Source of the DNA: Pogonophryne albipinna | Taxonomy: Eukaryota; Chordata; Actinopteri; Perciformes; Artedidraconidae | Assembly (NCBI GenBank): GCA_028583405.1 | Contig: JAPTMU010000032.1 | Coordinates: 831,001-895,000 of the forward strand | Length of the DNA: 64,000 nt | Direction of reading: 5' to 3' | In this document: positions 36,824-46,466 of the stretch, piece after piece | Position numbering within the stretch: the first letter of the stretch is position 1 | Layout of the letters: every line of letters starts with the position of its first letter | Program-made: the position numbers and the translations under genes | Notes under the pieces: generated by a model | What the model saw: the letters and a program-made list of their open reading frames with translations, nothing else | What the model was told of the DNA's origin: nothing | The model's database searches: none

Positions 36824-37087
36824 GTTATGGCTGTAACTACGGTTCTATGAGTCCCGGATGACCGCCAGAGGCGGTGCTTTAAGCACTGGATATGTCCATT
36901 GCGCGCATGCGCAGCTCGAGTACCAATAACAACAAAGTCATCTGTGACCCACGTGACACCGGCTATATCAGCCGGTGTCGTCAGAGGATCTGTTCCCAGA
37001 ATCTTCTCGCGAGCACACAAGAATTCTGAGTGACAGGGAACTCTGGCGGTCATCCGGGACTCATAGAACCGTAGTTACAGCCGTAAC
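36824..37087. repeat. Inverted-terminus unit at the DIRS left end
   Basis: TATGGCTGTAACTACGGTTC and the following GAGTCCCGGATGACCGCCAG are mirrored at 37040-37087, making a ~260-bp unit with about 40-bp inverted ends. Immediately after it, at 37088, the terminal sequence GTTCTATTTCATCCCTACTG starts again in direct orientation. It could be a short terminal-repeat derivative inserted into the DIRS end. Confidence 0.6.
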
Positions 37088-37145
37088 TATCGTTCTATTT
37101 CATCCCTACTGACTGCCAGAGGCGGTGCTTTAAGCACTGGATGAC

Positions 37146-37986
37146 TTATACCAACAATGTCATGAAGAATCCAAGCCCTTGCTCACCACTGGAAGCAGCG
37201 GAGCTCGGCAAAAGGACCACGCCCAAAGAATGGGGAGTGGCGACATTGACCTGATGACAACTGGAGAATGTGCCAGAAGACACCCACGACGCCGTGGCGC
37301 AGATGGTCTCCAGGGGCACCACCCTCAGGGCAGCTCAAGATGTTGAGATGCTCCTTGTAGAGTGGCATCTCAGCCTGATGGCAGGGGGCGGCCACTGGCC
37401 CCGTGAGCCTGTGAGATGGTATCGACAACCCAGTGGGGCAGCCACTGGTTAGAGGGCATAACCTCCTTTCGTGCCGCCAGGGCAAAATCAAGAGTTGCTC
37501 CTCCTGCCGTATACAGGCAGTAGCCTTGATATATACCCTTTGGGCACCCCCAGGGCACAGCAACTTCGACGTGCCGTACTCCTGAATGTCAAAGCGTGCC
37601 AGCTGGGCAGGCTGATTGAAGTGGGTTTGTGGAAGGACCCCGGGCGGGAATGCCACATTTGCCCAAAGGGCAACGCCTGAGAGTCCCACCTCGGGCATGT
37701 ATTGTTTATGGAGAGGACATGCAACTCCCCAACTTGCTTCCCTGAGGCTATGGCAAGCAGAAATGCTGCCTTCGTGGGCAGCCACCTAAGCCCCACCTGG
37801 GCCAGGGGCCCGAAGGGAGGAGATGATAGGGCATCCGGCAGCAGGGGCAGGTCCCAAGCCGGAGCCCTCGGGGTGCTAGGGGGACGCTGCCGTAAAGCCC
37901 CTCTCATAAAGAGGGACACCGACCTATGGCACCCCGCCGTGGCGCCGTCGACCCGAACATGTCGGGCAGAAATCGCAGCCACATAA
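37146..37986 (-). pseudogene. DIRS tyrosine recombinase remnant
   Basis: Recognisable blocks in several frames: WDLPLLPDALSSPPFGPLA, KAAFLLAIASGKQVGELHVL, HWVVDTISQAHGASGRPLPS, CHSTRSISTS-stop-AALRVV, PLETICATASWV and TFSSCHQVNV. In this enzyme family the nucleophile Tyr sits in an FYR-like block just before VNV; here the position reads His (CAT). The first catalytic Arg (normally KRV-x-EL) is Gln. The HSTR box is intact, but the following Trp codon is TGA. The recombinase is therefore triply disabled. The stop at 37146 gives the expected C-terminus. Confidence 0.78.
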
Positions 37987-38032
37987 ATTCAGAGTGGAGT
38001 GAGAACGTCCACTATCTAGAAGGGACTGTTGT

Positions 38033-39181
38033 CTAGCAACAACGTACATGCTGTCCCCAAGGAACACGCACATTCTTGCCCCCCAGTTGGGGTAGAAAGT
38101 GCGTGAGTGCAAGCTGCACAGCCCGAAGCTCTAGCACGTTGACTTGGCGCGCACTCTCCTGGGCAGACCGCTGACCCTGAACGGTCCTGCCCTGCCGCAC
38201 TGCACCCCACCCTGAGAGACATGCACCTATGGTGATGGTCTCCTGGCGTGATGGGATGGCGCCCATGGGCACGCCCACCAGGAGATAGGCCCTGCCCCTC
38301 AAGCGTGACAGAGAGTGGAGGCAATGCTGCGACACCCTGACTCCCCTGTGCCTGTGCCACTTGGCGTCCAAGTGAAGGCTGTTCAGCCACATCTGCATGG
38401 GGCGCAACGACAGCGGGCCTAAGGGCCCAACGGCCGAGGTAGCTGCCAGTCTGCCCAAGGGCCGGAGGAACTGAATATAAGGCACCCTCTTGCCCGGCCC
38501 ACGTGGAAGTAGGCATCCCTCAAGTCCACGGTTGAGAACCACTCCACCTGTGCATATGCAGTGGTCAGCATATAGAGTGGCAGCACCTTCAGGAATCTGT
38601 TGATTCCTCTGAGGTCCAAGATCGGGCGAAATCCGCCGACTTTCTTGCTCACGAGAAAGTACGCCGAGTAGAACCCCCTGGGCTAAGCAGAGGGTCTTAC
38701 TGGCTTGATTGCGTCCTTGGACAGAAGGACGGACAACTCTTGGGCCAGAGCTAGGGCCTCTGCCGGATCGCTGACGACTGTCAATTAGACCCAGCCGAAG
38801 GCTAGGGGCCGGAGCTGCGGTCCATACCCCTGGGTTAAGGTGAAAACCACCCAAGGGACGGAAGTACAGACCGCCCAGTAACTGAGCTGCTGCTGGGAAA
38901 GCAGCCGACGACCGCCCCCGGGATTTCAGGGCCCAGCCCCCCGGAGCCTCTTGGGGGGCGCCGGTAAGGCTCTGGGGCACGAGGCCGCCTGGAAGGCGGG
39001 TGACCTGGGGCACGAAAGTCATTGGGAGGCGGTTGAGTGGGTCGCTAAGACCTCTGCAGACCACCCCTGTAATCCGGCGGCTGAGTGCGGCTGCTAGAGC
39101 GGCCCCTGGGCCTGCTGGGAGTGGGCACAGGTCTGCGAAGACCCGAGAGCTGCTGCCTGGTCTGCCTAGCTTGGGCGGCAC
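38033..39181 (-). pseudogene. DIRS reverse transcriptase / RNase H remnant
   Basis: Blocks KKVGGFRPILDLRGINRFLK (about 38640-38582) and WFSTVDLRDAYFHV (motif A, about 38545-38504) are followed abruptly by the RNase H part (GACLSGWGAVRQGRTVQGQR; VNVLELRAVQLALTHFLPQL). The segment that should hold the YxDD palm motif is missing, an in-element deletion of a few hundred bases near 38500. RNase H stops after GGKNVRVP and runs into recombinase sequence near 38000, a second deletion. Several frameshifts. Confidence 0.8.
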
Positions 39182-39903
39182 GCTCCAGTGCCTCCAGGGC
39201 AGCTGACCTAAACAGCTCCCCTGGCACGACTGGTACGCTACGGAGGACTCTCCTACATGCCTCCGTTAGTGGTGACTGGGCCAGCGAAACCTGGCGACGA
39301 GTCTGTACCAGCGACAAGGCGTCCTCATACAGAGGTGCGTCAACCGAAGGAGGTGCGTCAGCCGAAGGAGGTGCGCCAGCCGAAGGAGGGGCGTCAACCG
39401 AAGGAGGGGGGGGGACAGGCGGCCCGCTAGCAGCCCCTACACCGGGCCCAGGCTGAAGGGCCAAGAGGCGACTTCATCATGCCCCTATCGGCAGCTAGCC
39501 GATCCACTTTAGAGGACAGCCTGTTTCTAGTCCTTCTATTGGGGGGAGCACACATAGCCATCGCTCCCTCAAGTCGCCGGGAACGGCCGAATTGATCTGG
39601 AGGAGGATGTGACAAGGAGAGGTGTCTGTTGGCTGCTGCCAGACGTTCCACCTCAGTGATTCTAGCCACTCTGAGCGCCCGAGGCATGCAGCTACAGCTC
39701 ATGCAGGCGTTTACCGTGAGAACCTCCCTCAGATGCTCACATTTCGTCCCCACTGACCACCAGAGGCGGCCGAGGCAGGAGGGGCAGCGGTCGCGGCCGT
39801 CCTCGGGCTCAAGAGAAGCCATACAGGCGCTACATGAATGAACCATTCTGTAGGTAGCCAGATGCAGCGTAGCCGGGAGCGGGTGCGGGAACACAGCCTT
39901 CAC
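39045..39903 (-). pseudogene. DIRS Gag-like protein, frameshifted
   Basis: The N-terminal frame (39903-39427) carries a Cys-rich knuckle, SCSACMASLEPEDGRDRCPS then CLGR, typical of DIRS/Ngaro Gag-like proteins. The downstream frame (39464-39045) has four or five repeats of a PPSVDAPPSADA-type decapeptide, then a basic Arg/Ser-rich tail. One frameshift near 39430-39464 separates them. Presumed role is RNA/nucleocapsid binding. Confidence 0.65.
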
Positions 39904-40745
39904 CAGCTACCTGCTTAATGGAAAGAGTAGAGCGTTGCTGCTACTCGCCGAACAGAAAGAGGGATGTAATTACACCCACGTTACCAGCAGAGGGAGCGGG
40001 AGCGAGAGCACTGCCTTCACCTGGCTGGATTAATAAACACGGCAGTTCAGCATAACCGGGAGCGGGTGCGGGAACACAGCCTTCACCGGCTACCTGCTTA
40101 ACGGAAAAACGAGGCAGTTTGGCGTCTACCAGGAGCGGGGGCGAGAACTGCCTTCACTGGTTGAGTTAGAGACGAATGCCAGATGCAGCGTAACCGGGAG
40201 CGGGTGCGGGAACACAGCCTTCACCGGCTACCTGCTTAACGGAAAAACGAGGCAGTTTGGCGTCTACCAGGAGGGGGGGCGGCGAGAACTGCCTTCACTG
40301 GTTGAGTTAGAGACGAACGCCAGATGCAGCGTAACCGGGAGCGGGTGCGGGAACACAGCCTTCACCGGCTACCTGCTTAACGGAAAAAACGAGGCAGTTC
40401 AGCGTCTACCAGGAGCGGGGGCGAGAACACTGCCTTCACTGGTTGAGTTAGAGACGAATGCCAGATGCAGCGTAACCGGGAGCGGGTGCGGGAACACAGC
40501 CTTCACCGGCTACCTGCTTAACGGAAAAGCGAGGCAGTTCAGCGTCTACCAGGATCGGGGGCGAGAACACTGCCTTCACTGGTTGAGTTAGAGACGAATG
40601 CCAGATGCAGCCTAACCGGGAGCGGGTGCGGGAACACAGCCTTCACCAGCTACCTGCTGAACGGGAAGAGTAGAGCGGTGCTATTACTCGCCGAACAGAA
40701 AAAGGGATGTAGCTACATCCGCATTACCGGTAGAGGGAGCGGGAG
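39870..40745. repeat. ~140-bp tandem repeat array in DIRS leader
   Basis: About five to six units of roughly 138-142 bp. Each starts near CGTAACCGGGAGCGGGTGCG and contains CACAGCCTTCACCGGCTACC and GCCTTCACTGGTTGAGTTAG. Outer units are more diverged (AGTAGAGCGTTGCTGCTACT variants). Related words reappear at 41600-42060, suggesting an older array. Confidence 0.88.
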
Positions 40746-40899
40746 CGAGAGCACTGCCTTCACCTAGCTGGGTTAAATAAAGAAGCTTAACAGTATACGC
40801 AAGACGATAGCTGAGTGGCTGCTGCTAACGATCAAGCGAGATCAAGTCAAATAACACACATGTTTAAGACCAGTTAACTAGCTTCTAAAGAAGAGAACA

Positions 40900-41420
40900 G
40901 CACAGAGCCGTAGTTACAGCAGTAACCATGGCCAGTGCTCACACGGCATATAACCGTAGTTACAGTAGTAACTCTGGCCAGTACTTGCACAGCTTGGAAC
41001 CGTAGTTACAGTAGTAACTATGGCCAGTACTTACATGGCTTAGAACCGTAGTTACAGTAGTAACTATGGCCAGTACTTAAACAGCATAGAGCCGTAGTTA
41101 CGGTATTGACTATGGCCAGTACTTGCACGGCTTGGAACCGTAGTTACAGTAGTAACTATGGCCAGTACTTACGGCTTAAAACCGTAGTTACAGTAGTATC
41201 TCTGGCCAGTACTTGCACGGCTTGGAACCGTAGTTACAGTAGTAACTATGGCCCGTAGTTACAGTAGTAACTATGGCCAGTACTTACACAGCATAGAGCC
41301 GTAGTTACGGTATTGGCTATGGCCTGTACTTACACGGCTTGGAACCGTAGTTACAGTAGTAATTATGGCCAGTACTTACGGCTTAGAACCTTAGTTACAG
41401 TAGTAACTGTGGCCGGTGCC
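40900..41420. repeat. ~45-bp tandem array (CCGTAGTTACAGTAGTAACT)
   Basis: About ten units of the type CCGTAGTTACAGTAGTAACT-ATGGCCAGTACTTACACGGC, each containing a short palindrome GTTAC-AGTA-GTAAC. The start of the unit resembles the DIRS terminal sequence GAACCGTAGTTACAG, so the array may derive from the element's own end. Confidence 0.88.
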
Positions 41421-42600
41421 TAAAAGTGTCAGCCAAACGGCTGCCCACTAGATAATATAATATTGGGAGGATGAAATCCTCCTTAATGGCCACACATGCA
41501 GAGCACACAGCACACACAGTGAAGATTGTTCTCTGCATATCGTCCTAGTGCTAGGAGTCTAGTACTAGGAGCAGTAAATACAACGATATAGCGCTACTGC
41601 AACCATACCATGCGTTTGCCGGGAGCGGGAGCAAGAGCACTGCCCTCACCGGCTGAGTTAAATAATGAAGCTTAACAGTACATGCAAGGTGTTAGCCAAG
41701 CGGCTGCTGCTAACAATCAAGCAACCAAGTCAGAACACAATGTTAAGACCAGATAATTAGCTTCTAAGAAAGAGAACAGCCCGCATAGAACCGTAGGCCA
41801 TGGTTACAGTAGTAACCGCACATGCAGAGCACACAGCACCCGCAGTGAAGATGTTCTCTGCATATCATCCTAGTGCTAGGAGTCTAGTACTTGGAGCAGT
41901 AATACAACGATCTAGCGCTACTGCAATCAAACCCTATGTTACCGGGAGCGGGAGCACTGCCCTCACCGGCTGAGTTAATAGTTAAGCTCAACAGCAAGGT
42001 GTTAGCCAAGCGGCTGCTGCTAACAATCAAGCGACCAAGTCAGAACACAAATGTTAAGACCAGATAATAGCTTCTAAGAAATAGAAAGTACTTGCCTTAC
42101 TCTCTGCATCTAAACGAAAAACGGGTTTAAAGTATGACACTATGGGCTTTCCATAGTAAATTGAATGAGGGACACAGCCAAAGCTGGGACTCAAATGCTA
42201 ATGATAGCTCGGGCACAACGCCACAAGCAGAACTTTCAAAAGAGCATAAGGGCAACTTTATGGGAGAGGAAGCGGGAACACTGTCGTCACCAGAAAGTCT
42301 AAGCCAAACAAAAATTAAGACAGCAATCAGGACAACTTGGCTGGGAGAGGGTGCGGGGACACAGCCATCACCAGCAACAAGCTGACACAAACCTGTCTGT
42401 CGAGGCTCTGCACAGCGCACAGCCGGCCACAGCTCCTGGAGGACGCGTTAACGACCCGTAGCTCCGACTGTCAGTCGCGAAGCTGCACGCGGCCAGCTGC
42501 TTGCAGAGCAATCCCTCAGATCAAACACTCAAACCTGAACGCTGTAGGCTACAAAAATGTAGCCACGGTACCCTCGCGCAGCGAGAAGATGAAAGGAACA
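41421..42600. other. DIRS leader, repeated non-coding sequence
   Basis: Two roughly 300-bp stretches (41500-41780 and 41820-42080) are diverged direct duplicates: both contain CACAGTGAAGAT / CGCAGTGAAGAT, CATCCTAGTGCTAGGAGTCT-like words and AAGGTGTTAGCCAAGCGGCT. No protein was recognised. Confidence 0.6.
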
Positions 42601-43336
42601 GATCCTCTGACGACACCGGCTGATATAGCCGGTGTCACGTGGGTCACAGGTGACTTTGTTGTTATTGGTACTCGAGCTGCGCATGCGCACGATGGACATA
42701 TCCAGTGCTTAAAGCACCGCCTCTGGCGGTCAGTAGGGACGAAATAGAACTGTAGTTTCCATAGTTTCCCCACAGCAGCAGACGCACAAAATGACGTCCG
42801 CTGGCGCATCATAAACACGTCGGATAGTGAAAGTGCATTCGGATTCTCCGACCCAGGGTTGCGTTCCGATAATCCAAAAATCAGCTCCTAAATTCTAACC
42901 CTATCTCCTATTCCTTGACCTCTGAGTGAAACGTCACGGGGTTAAGGGATAATGGATAGGAGAATTCAAAAGGACTTAGGAGAAGAGACTGAGGTACTTT
43001 AGAGAATCCGAATGCATTTTCACTATCCGACGTGTTCATGATGCGCCAGCGGACGTCATGAATGTGCGTCTGCTGCTGTGGGGGAACTATGGAAACTACA
43101 GTTTTCTATACAGCGGACTACAACATGGATGTACAATAAGAAGGAGGGACTACTGTAAACTCATCTAGAGACTCTGCACCGTGCTCTGATGCTGTTGCTT
43201 TATGCTTTATGAACGTGGACAACAGAGAAACATATTCTTCATGACCAAAGTTGGAATTGAAATAAAAAGGAAAGTGAAACTTATGCTCATCACCCTCTCC
43301 CTCCGGTCCACATTAATACAAATGATCCCAATACGT

Positions 43337-44526
43337 TAGGGGTGTAACGGTTCACAAACATTTCGGTTCGGTACGTACCTCGGTTTTTAGGTCACGGTTC
43401 GGTTCGGTACGTTTTCGGTACAGCAGAAAAAATTATCACAAAACATAACATTTTTTTTTTTTATTAAACTGTGAATAATGTATTCACTCAAATAAATACA
43501 AAATATAATAAAATAAACATTAAGGTGCAGCATTTCGATGAACTGAAATAATCTGTATTTGAACTTTACTGTACTAGTACTCACAAAACATAAACTATTA
43601 GTTTTGGGTTTTTAATTATTATTAAACTATGAATATTCACTCAAATAAATATAAAATATAATAAAATAAACATTAAGGTGCAGCTTTTCGATGAACTGAA
43701 ATAATCTGTATTTGAACTGTACTGTACTAGTACCTAAGCAGCCAGTTAGACATAATGACTTGCTTGTCATTGTATTTTCATGTTTTTTTAAAGAAAAATT
43801 AACTTGTCCACATTGCTTGCTGAAAGGGCAGATCTGCTGGCACTAACAATGTCTCCTGCTGTGGAGAACACCCTCTCGCTAGGGACAGAGGTAGCAGATA
43901 CAGCCAGGTAGCGCTTTGCTAACATGGCAACATAAGGATATTTGGCGTTTGTAATAGCTTTAGCTCGGTCTGAACTTTTTGCGAGTGTTGGAGGCTTAAA
44001 TGCTAGTGGGAGTTGGGTTTGCACTTCAGTCTTTTGGTACCGGTGATATTCACGTTCGGGTGATGCCTTTTCAAATGAGTGTGCATGCAAGTTTGATGTA
44101 TTGCCAGCCGCGTAACCAATTTTAGTTGAACAATGCCGACAAACAGCTTTGGTTCGGTCCACCTGTCTTTGTCCGTCATCCTTGTACGTAACTGCGAAAC
44201 CAAAATGTTCCCAAACCGGAGACTTCAATGATGCTGGAGGATTTTCGAGCTCAACTTTATCTGCGTTCGCCATTTCGACAGTTCCTCAAATTACTGACTA
44301 CATTTGAACGCATCCCTCTGACCAGCTCGTCCAATGGAATGACTTGCTCGCTCTATGACGCGTTGAACACAATGGGAGAAAATTACTCTGAATGCTGCGA
44401 CGCAGCACCTGAGATTACTTCCAAGAAGTTGTTCACGTTCTCAATTTTTTACGTTTAACGTTATATTCGTTCGGTACACTTCGGTACACACGTGTCGGTA
44501 CGGGTACGTGTACCGTTACACCCCTA
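43337..44526 (-). mobile_element. Internally deleted hAT transposon (8-bp TSD CAATACGT)
   Basis: TAGGGGTGTAACGGTTCACA at the left is mirrored by CGTACACGTAACG-type repeats and CCGTTACACCCCTA at the right. A perfect 8-bp duplication CAATACGT lies at 43329-43336 and 44527-44534. Subterminal TTCGGTTCGGTACG repeats are typical of this fish hAT family. An imperfect direct duplication of roughly 140 bp (43440-43580 and 43600-43730) lies downstream of the ORF. The 1.19-kb element keeps only the start and end of the transposase gene. Confidence 0.92.
43788..44273 (-). CDS. hAT transposase deletion derivative: BED start joined to dimerisation end (161 aa)
   Basis: Open frame of 161 codons. Residues 18-26 (SPVWEHFGF) and C45-x2-C48 with NLHAH at 61-65 are the first part of a BED zinc finger. 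Residues 66-84 read in a different frame from the family pattern, whose other frame gives HLKRHHPNVN, so the last zinc ligand is lost unless frameshifted. Residues 85-109 rejoin the family frame (QTQLPLAFKPP, SDRAKAIT). After a deletion junction near 110, residues 112-161 are the hAT C-terminal dimerisation domain (LAKRYLAVSATSVPSERVFS, TAGDIVSASRSAL). The whole catalytic DDE region is missing, so it cannot be an active transposase. Whether the fusion is expressed is unknown. Confidence 0.82.
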   Translation of the reverse strand: MANADKVELENPPASLKSPVWEHFGFAVTYKDDGQRQVDRTKAVCRHCSTKIGYAAGNTSNLHAHSFEKASPEREYHRYQKTEVQTQLPLAFKPPTLAKSSDRAKAITNAKYPYVAMLAKRYLAVSATSVPSERVFSTAGDIVSASRSALSASNVDKLIFL

Positions 44527-45110
44527 CAATACGTATGATTGTATGAACTATGAAAATATCTTAAAATCAATACAAATGTATTTATTATAAACGTTAGTCC
44601 TTAACATCTATCACTGTGTATATCACCATTCAAACATCTTTTAAAAGTTGAACAACCCCCACACAGCTCAGTGAAATGATGACTTTATTTGATCATTTCA
44701 GTAAAAACTAACGTTCATATTTCTCTTTTTGATTATAATACTGATGAACGTTCAGAACAAAGCACTTTGGCAACTTACCACATACGTTTTAAAATGCTTA
44801 ATAAGCACCGTAACGTTCATGATATAATTTCTCGGTCATAATCGGTTGTTTCCGTGAACGGCCGACTGTTGAGTGACGGCAAATGCTGCGGCTGCAATGC
44901 ATTGTGGGGCAGCATTTTCTCCTCTCCTTTCGTCAAGGGAGGTCCAGTGGTTCCTAAGCTAAAGGAGGTTATAAAGGAAGTTTGAAACCTCCTTTCCTAT
45001 CATCTAGAGAATTGGAACGTCACTTATCATGGCTGCCACTGAGGGACTTCCGGGTCATTTCACTTGGTTAGGAAGGTTCCTAAGCTAAATGGACTATTGG
45101 AACGCAACCC

Positions 45111-45903
45111 TGATCTCTGTAGATAAAAAATATTTAATGCAGCCGAACCATTTATTACAATGCATTCATGTGATGACTTTCAAAGAGTAAAGCAAGCACT
45201 GCTGAATAAAGTATGATTGTATCTTTTACGAAACCTTTTTTTTCATATGGAATGCATTTGGAGGTCAACCAATCACAGAGCTTGAGGCAAAGCGGAACAA
45301 TAGCTGAGGATTCTGGTTAGTGTAGTGTCTTCGGCCATCCTAAAGTCTGAACAAATATTTGTTTCTCCTAATCGAAGGGGAAAATTACAAAAGCATTGTA
45401 CACAATTTAAACCAATCAATGTTGTGTAATTAACAAGGATAATCTGGTGTTTTTGAGTTGATGAGTAGTGCAGATATCACTGTAAAATCAATCGACAGTA
45501 AGGAGAATACTTACTTCCGGGTGTAAAAGCCTCTGTTATCCAATGGGAATGGATTGCTCTTTGGGTCCGTAATACAATAAAGGGGACATGATCAAATAAT
45601 ATAATTATCTTTTAAATAACGTTAACTAAAGGGAACAAACAAACAACAAACAAACTTGTTATTTTGGTATATTTTGCTTCCATGTTTTCTTTCACTCTAA
45701 TAGAAATAAAACTTCCATGAAACACATATAAATGGTGTTCGTTTTACTACCATGTCTGCATTTATCTAAGTAACTATCTGGGGAAGTTGTGAGGTTTCAC
45801 CTGCAATGCCTTGGTAACTGCATGCAAGCTGTAAACTCGAGGCACTGGCAGTTTAGTCATTTGTTCATCACCACTCACCTTCAAAATAAGCCAAGAAAAG
45901 CCG
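45111..45903. other. Spacer without recognised gene
   Basis: Contains CCAATCACAGAGCTTGAGGC, related inversely to 36074-36098, indicating another repeat shared with the A-B spacer. The rest has no recognisable feature. Confidence 0.45.
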
Positions 45904-46466
45904 GGCCCTTTCTCATTTCACTAATTCCCCTCCTCGACTCCCCTCCTCGACTCCTATCCTCGAGACTTAGTCCCGCCCACAGGAGATGCGAGCGGAGGAC
46001 TGAGGAGGGGAACCGAGGAAAGAGGAGGGGAAGCAGCAGGCGGTTAGAGAAATGAGAACTTCTCTCCTCTGAGCGGTCATTTTAAAGAGACGTCCATTAA
46101 TGATGACAGGAGGCACAGCAGCCCTCTGTCTGATGGACAGATGTGTTCATGATGACTTATATATTTACTTTTAATTCATTGACAGTGCGGTATAATGAGA
46201 CAATAACAGGCTACAGATGCGGGGACACACACACACACACACACATATACAGTGGGGCAAAAAAGTATTTAGTCAGCCACAAATTGTGCAAGTTCTCCCA
46301 CTTAAAAAGATGAGAGAGGCCTGTAATTGTCATCCTAGGTATACCTCAACTATGAGAGACAGAATGAGAAAAAAAAAATGCAGAAAATCACATTGTCTGA
46401 TTTTTAAAGAATTTATTTGCAAATTATGGTGGAAAATAAGTATTTGGTCAATAACAAAAGTTCATC

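Larger units (their letters stand above)
36820..42750 (-). mobile_element. DIRS-like tyrosine-recombinase retrotransposon, decayed
   Basis: This is a 5.9-kb element with inverted ends. The left end carries CCGCCAGAGGCGGTGCTTTA followed by AGCACTGGATATGTCCAT, GCGCATGCGCAGCTCGAGTA and GACACCGGCTATATCAGCCG; the right end carries the reverse complement of all these. On the minus strand, in order, are Gag-like, reverse transcriptase/RNase H and tyrosine recombinase remnants, the DIRS order. No target duplication is seen, as expected for recombinase-mediated insertion: host sequence resumes directly (TATAGAAAAC | TGTAGTTTCC). The 5' leader (39900-42600) is filled by tandem arrays. The left end is complicated by a second, inverted copy of the terminus ending near 37087. 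All ORFs are broken. Confidence 0.83.
36446..42849. mobile_element. GGTTGCGTTCC-family element B, split by DIRS
   Basis: The left part (36446-36819) begins GGGCTGCAGTCGAATAGTCC and has lost about half the family interior (junction near 36720). The right part (42751-42849) continues TGTAGTTTCCATAGTTTCCC ... GTGCATTCGGATTCTC and ends before copy C begins. The DIRS element occupies 36820-42750. Confidence 0.65.
42856..45110. mobile_element. GGTTGCGTTCC-terminus element C (inverted copy of A)
   Basis: Ends GGGTTGCGTTCCGATAATCC and GGACTATTGGAACGCAACCC are mirror images. Without the hAT insertion at 43337-44526 it is about 1.06 kb and close to copy A in reverse complement. It preserves the empty TTAA site that is filled in copy A. 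Confidence 0.8.

Noticed and set aside
37270..39841. Plus-strand open frames in the 37-40 kb region
   Set aside because: They are antisense shadows of the GC-rich DIRS genes, whose protein motifs are clearly on the minus strand.
39870..41420. Possible CRISPR-like array
   Set aside because: Units are contiguous ~140-bp and ~45-bp tandem repeats without unique spacers, in a vertebrate retrotransposon.
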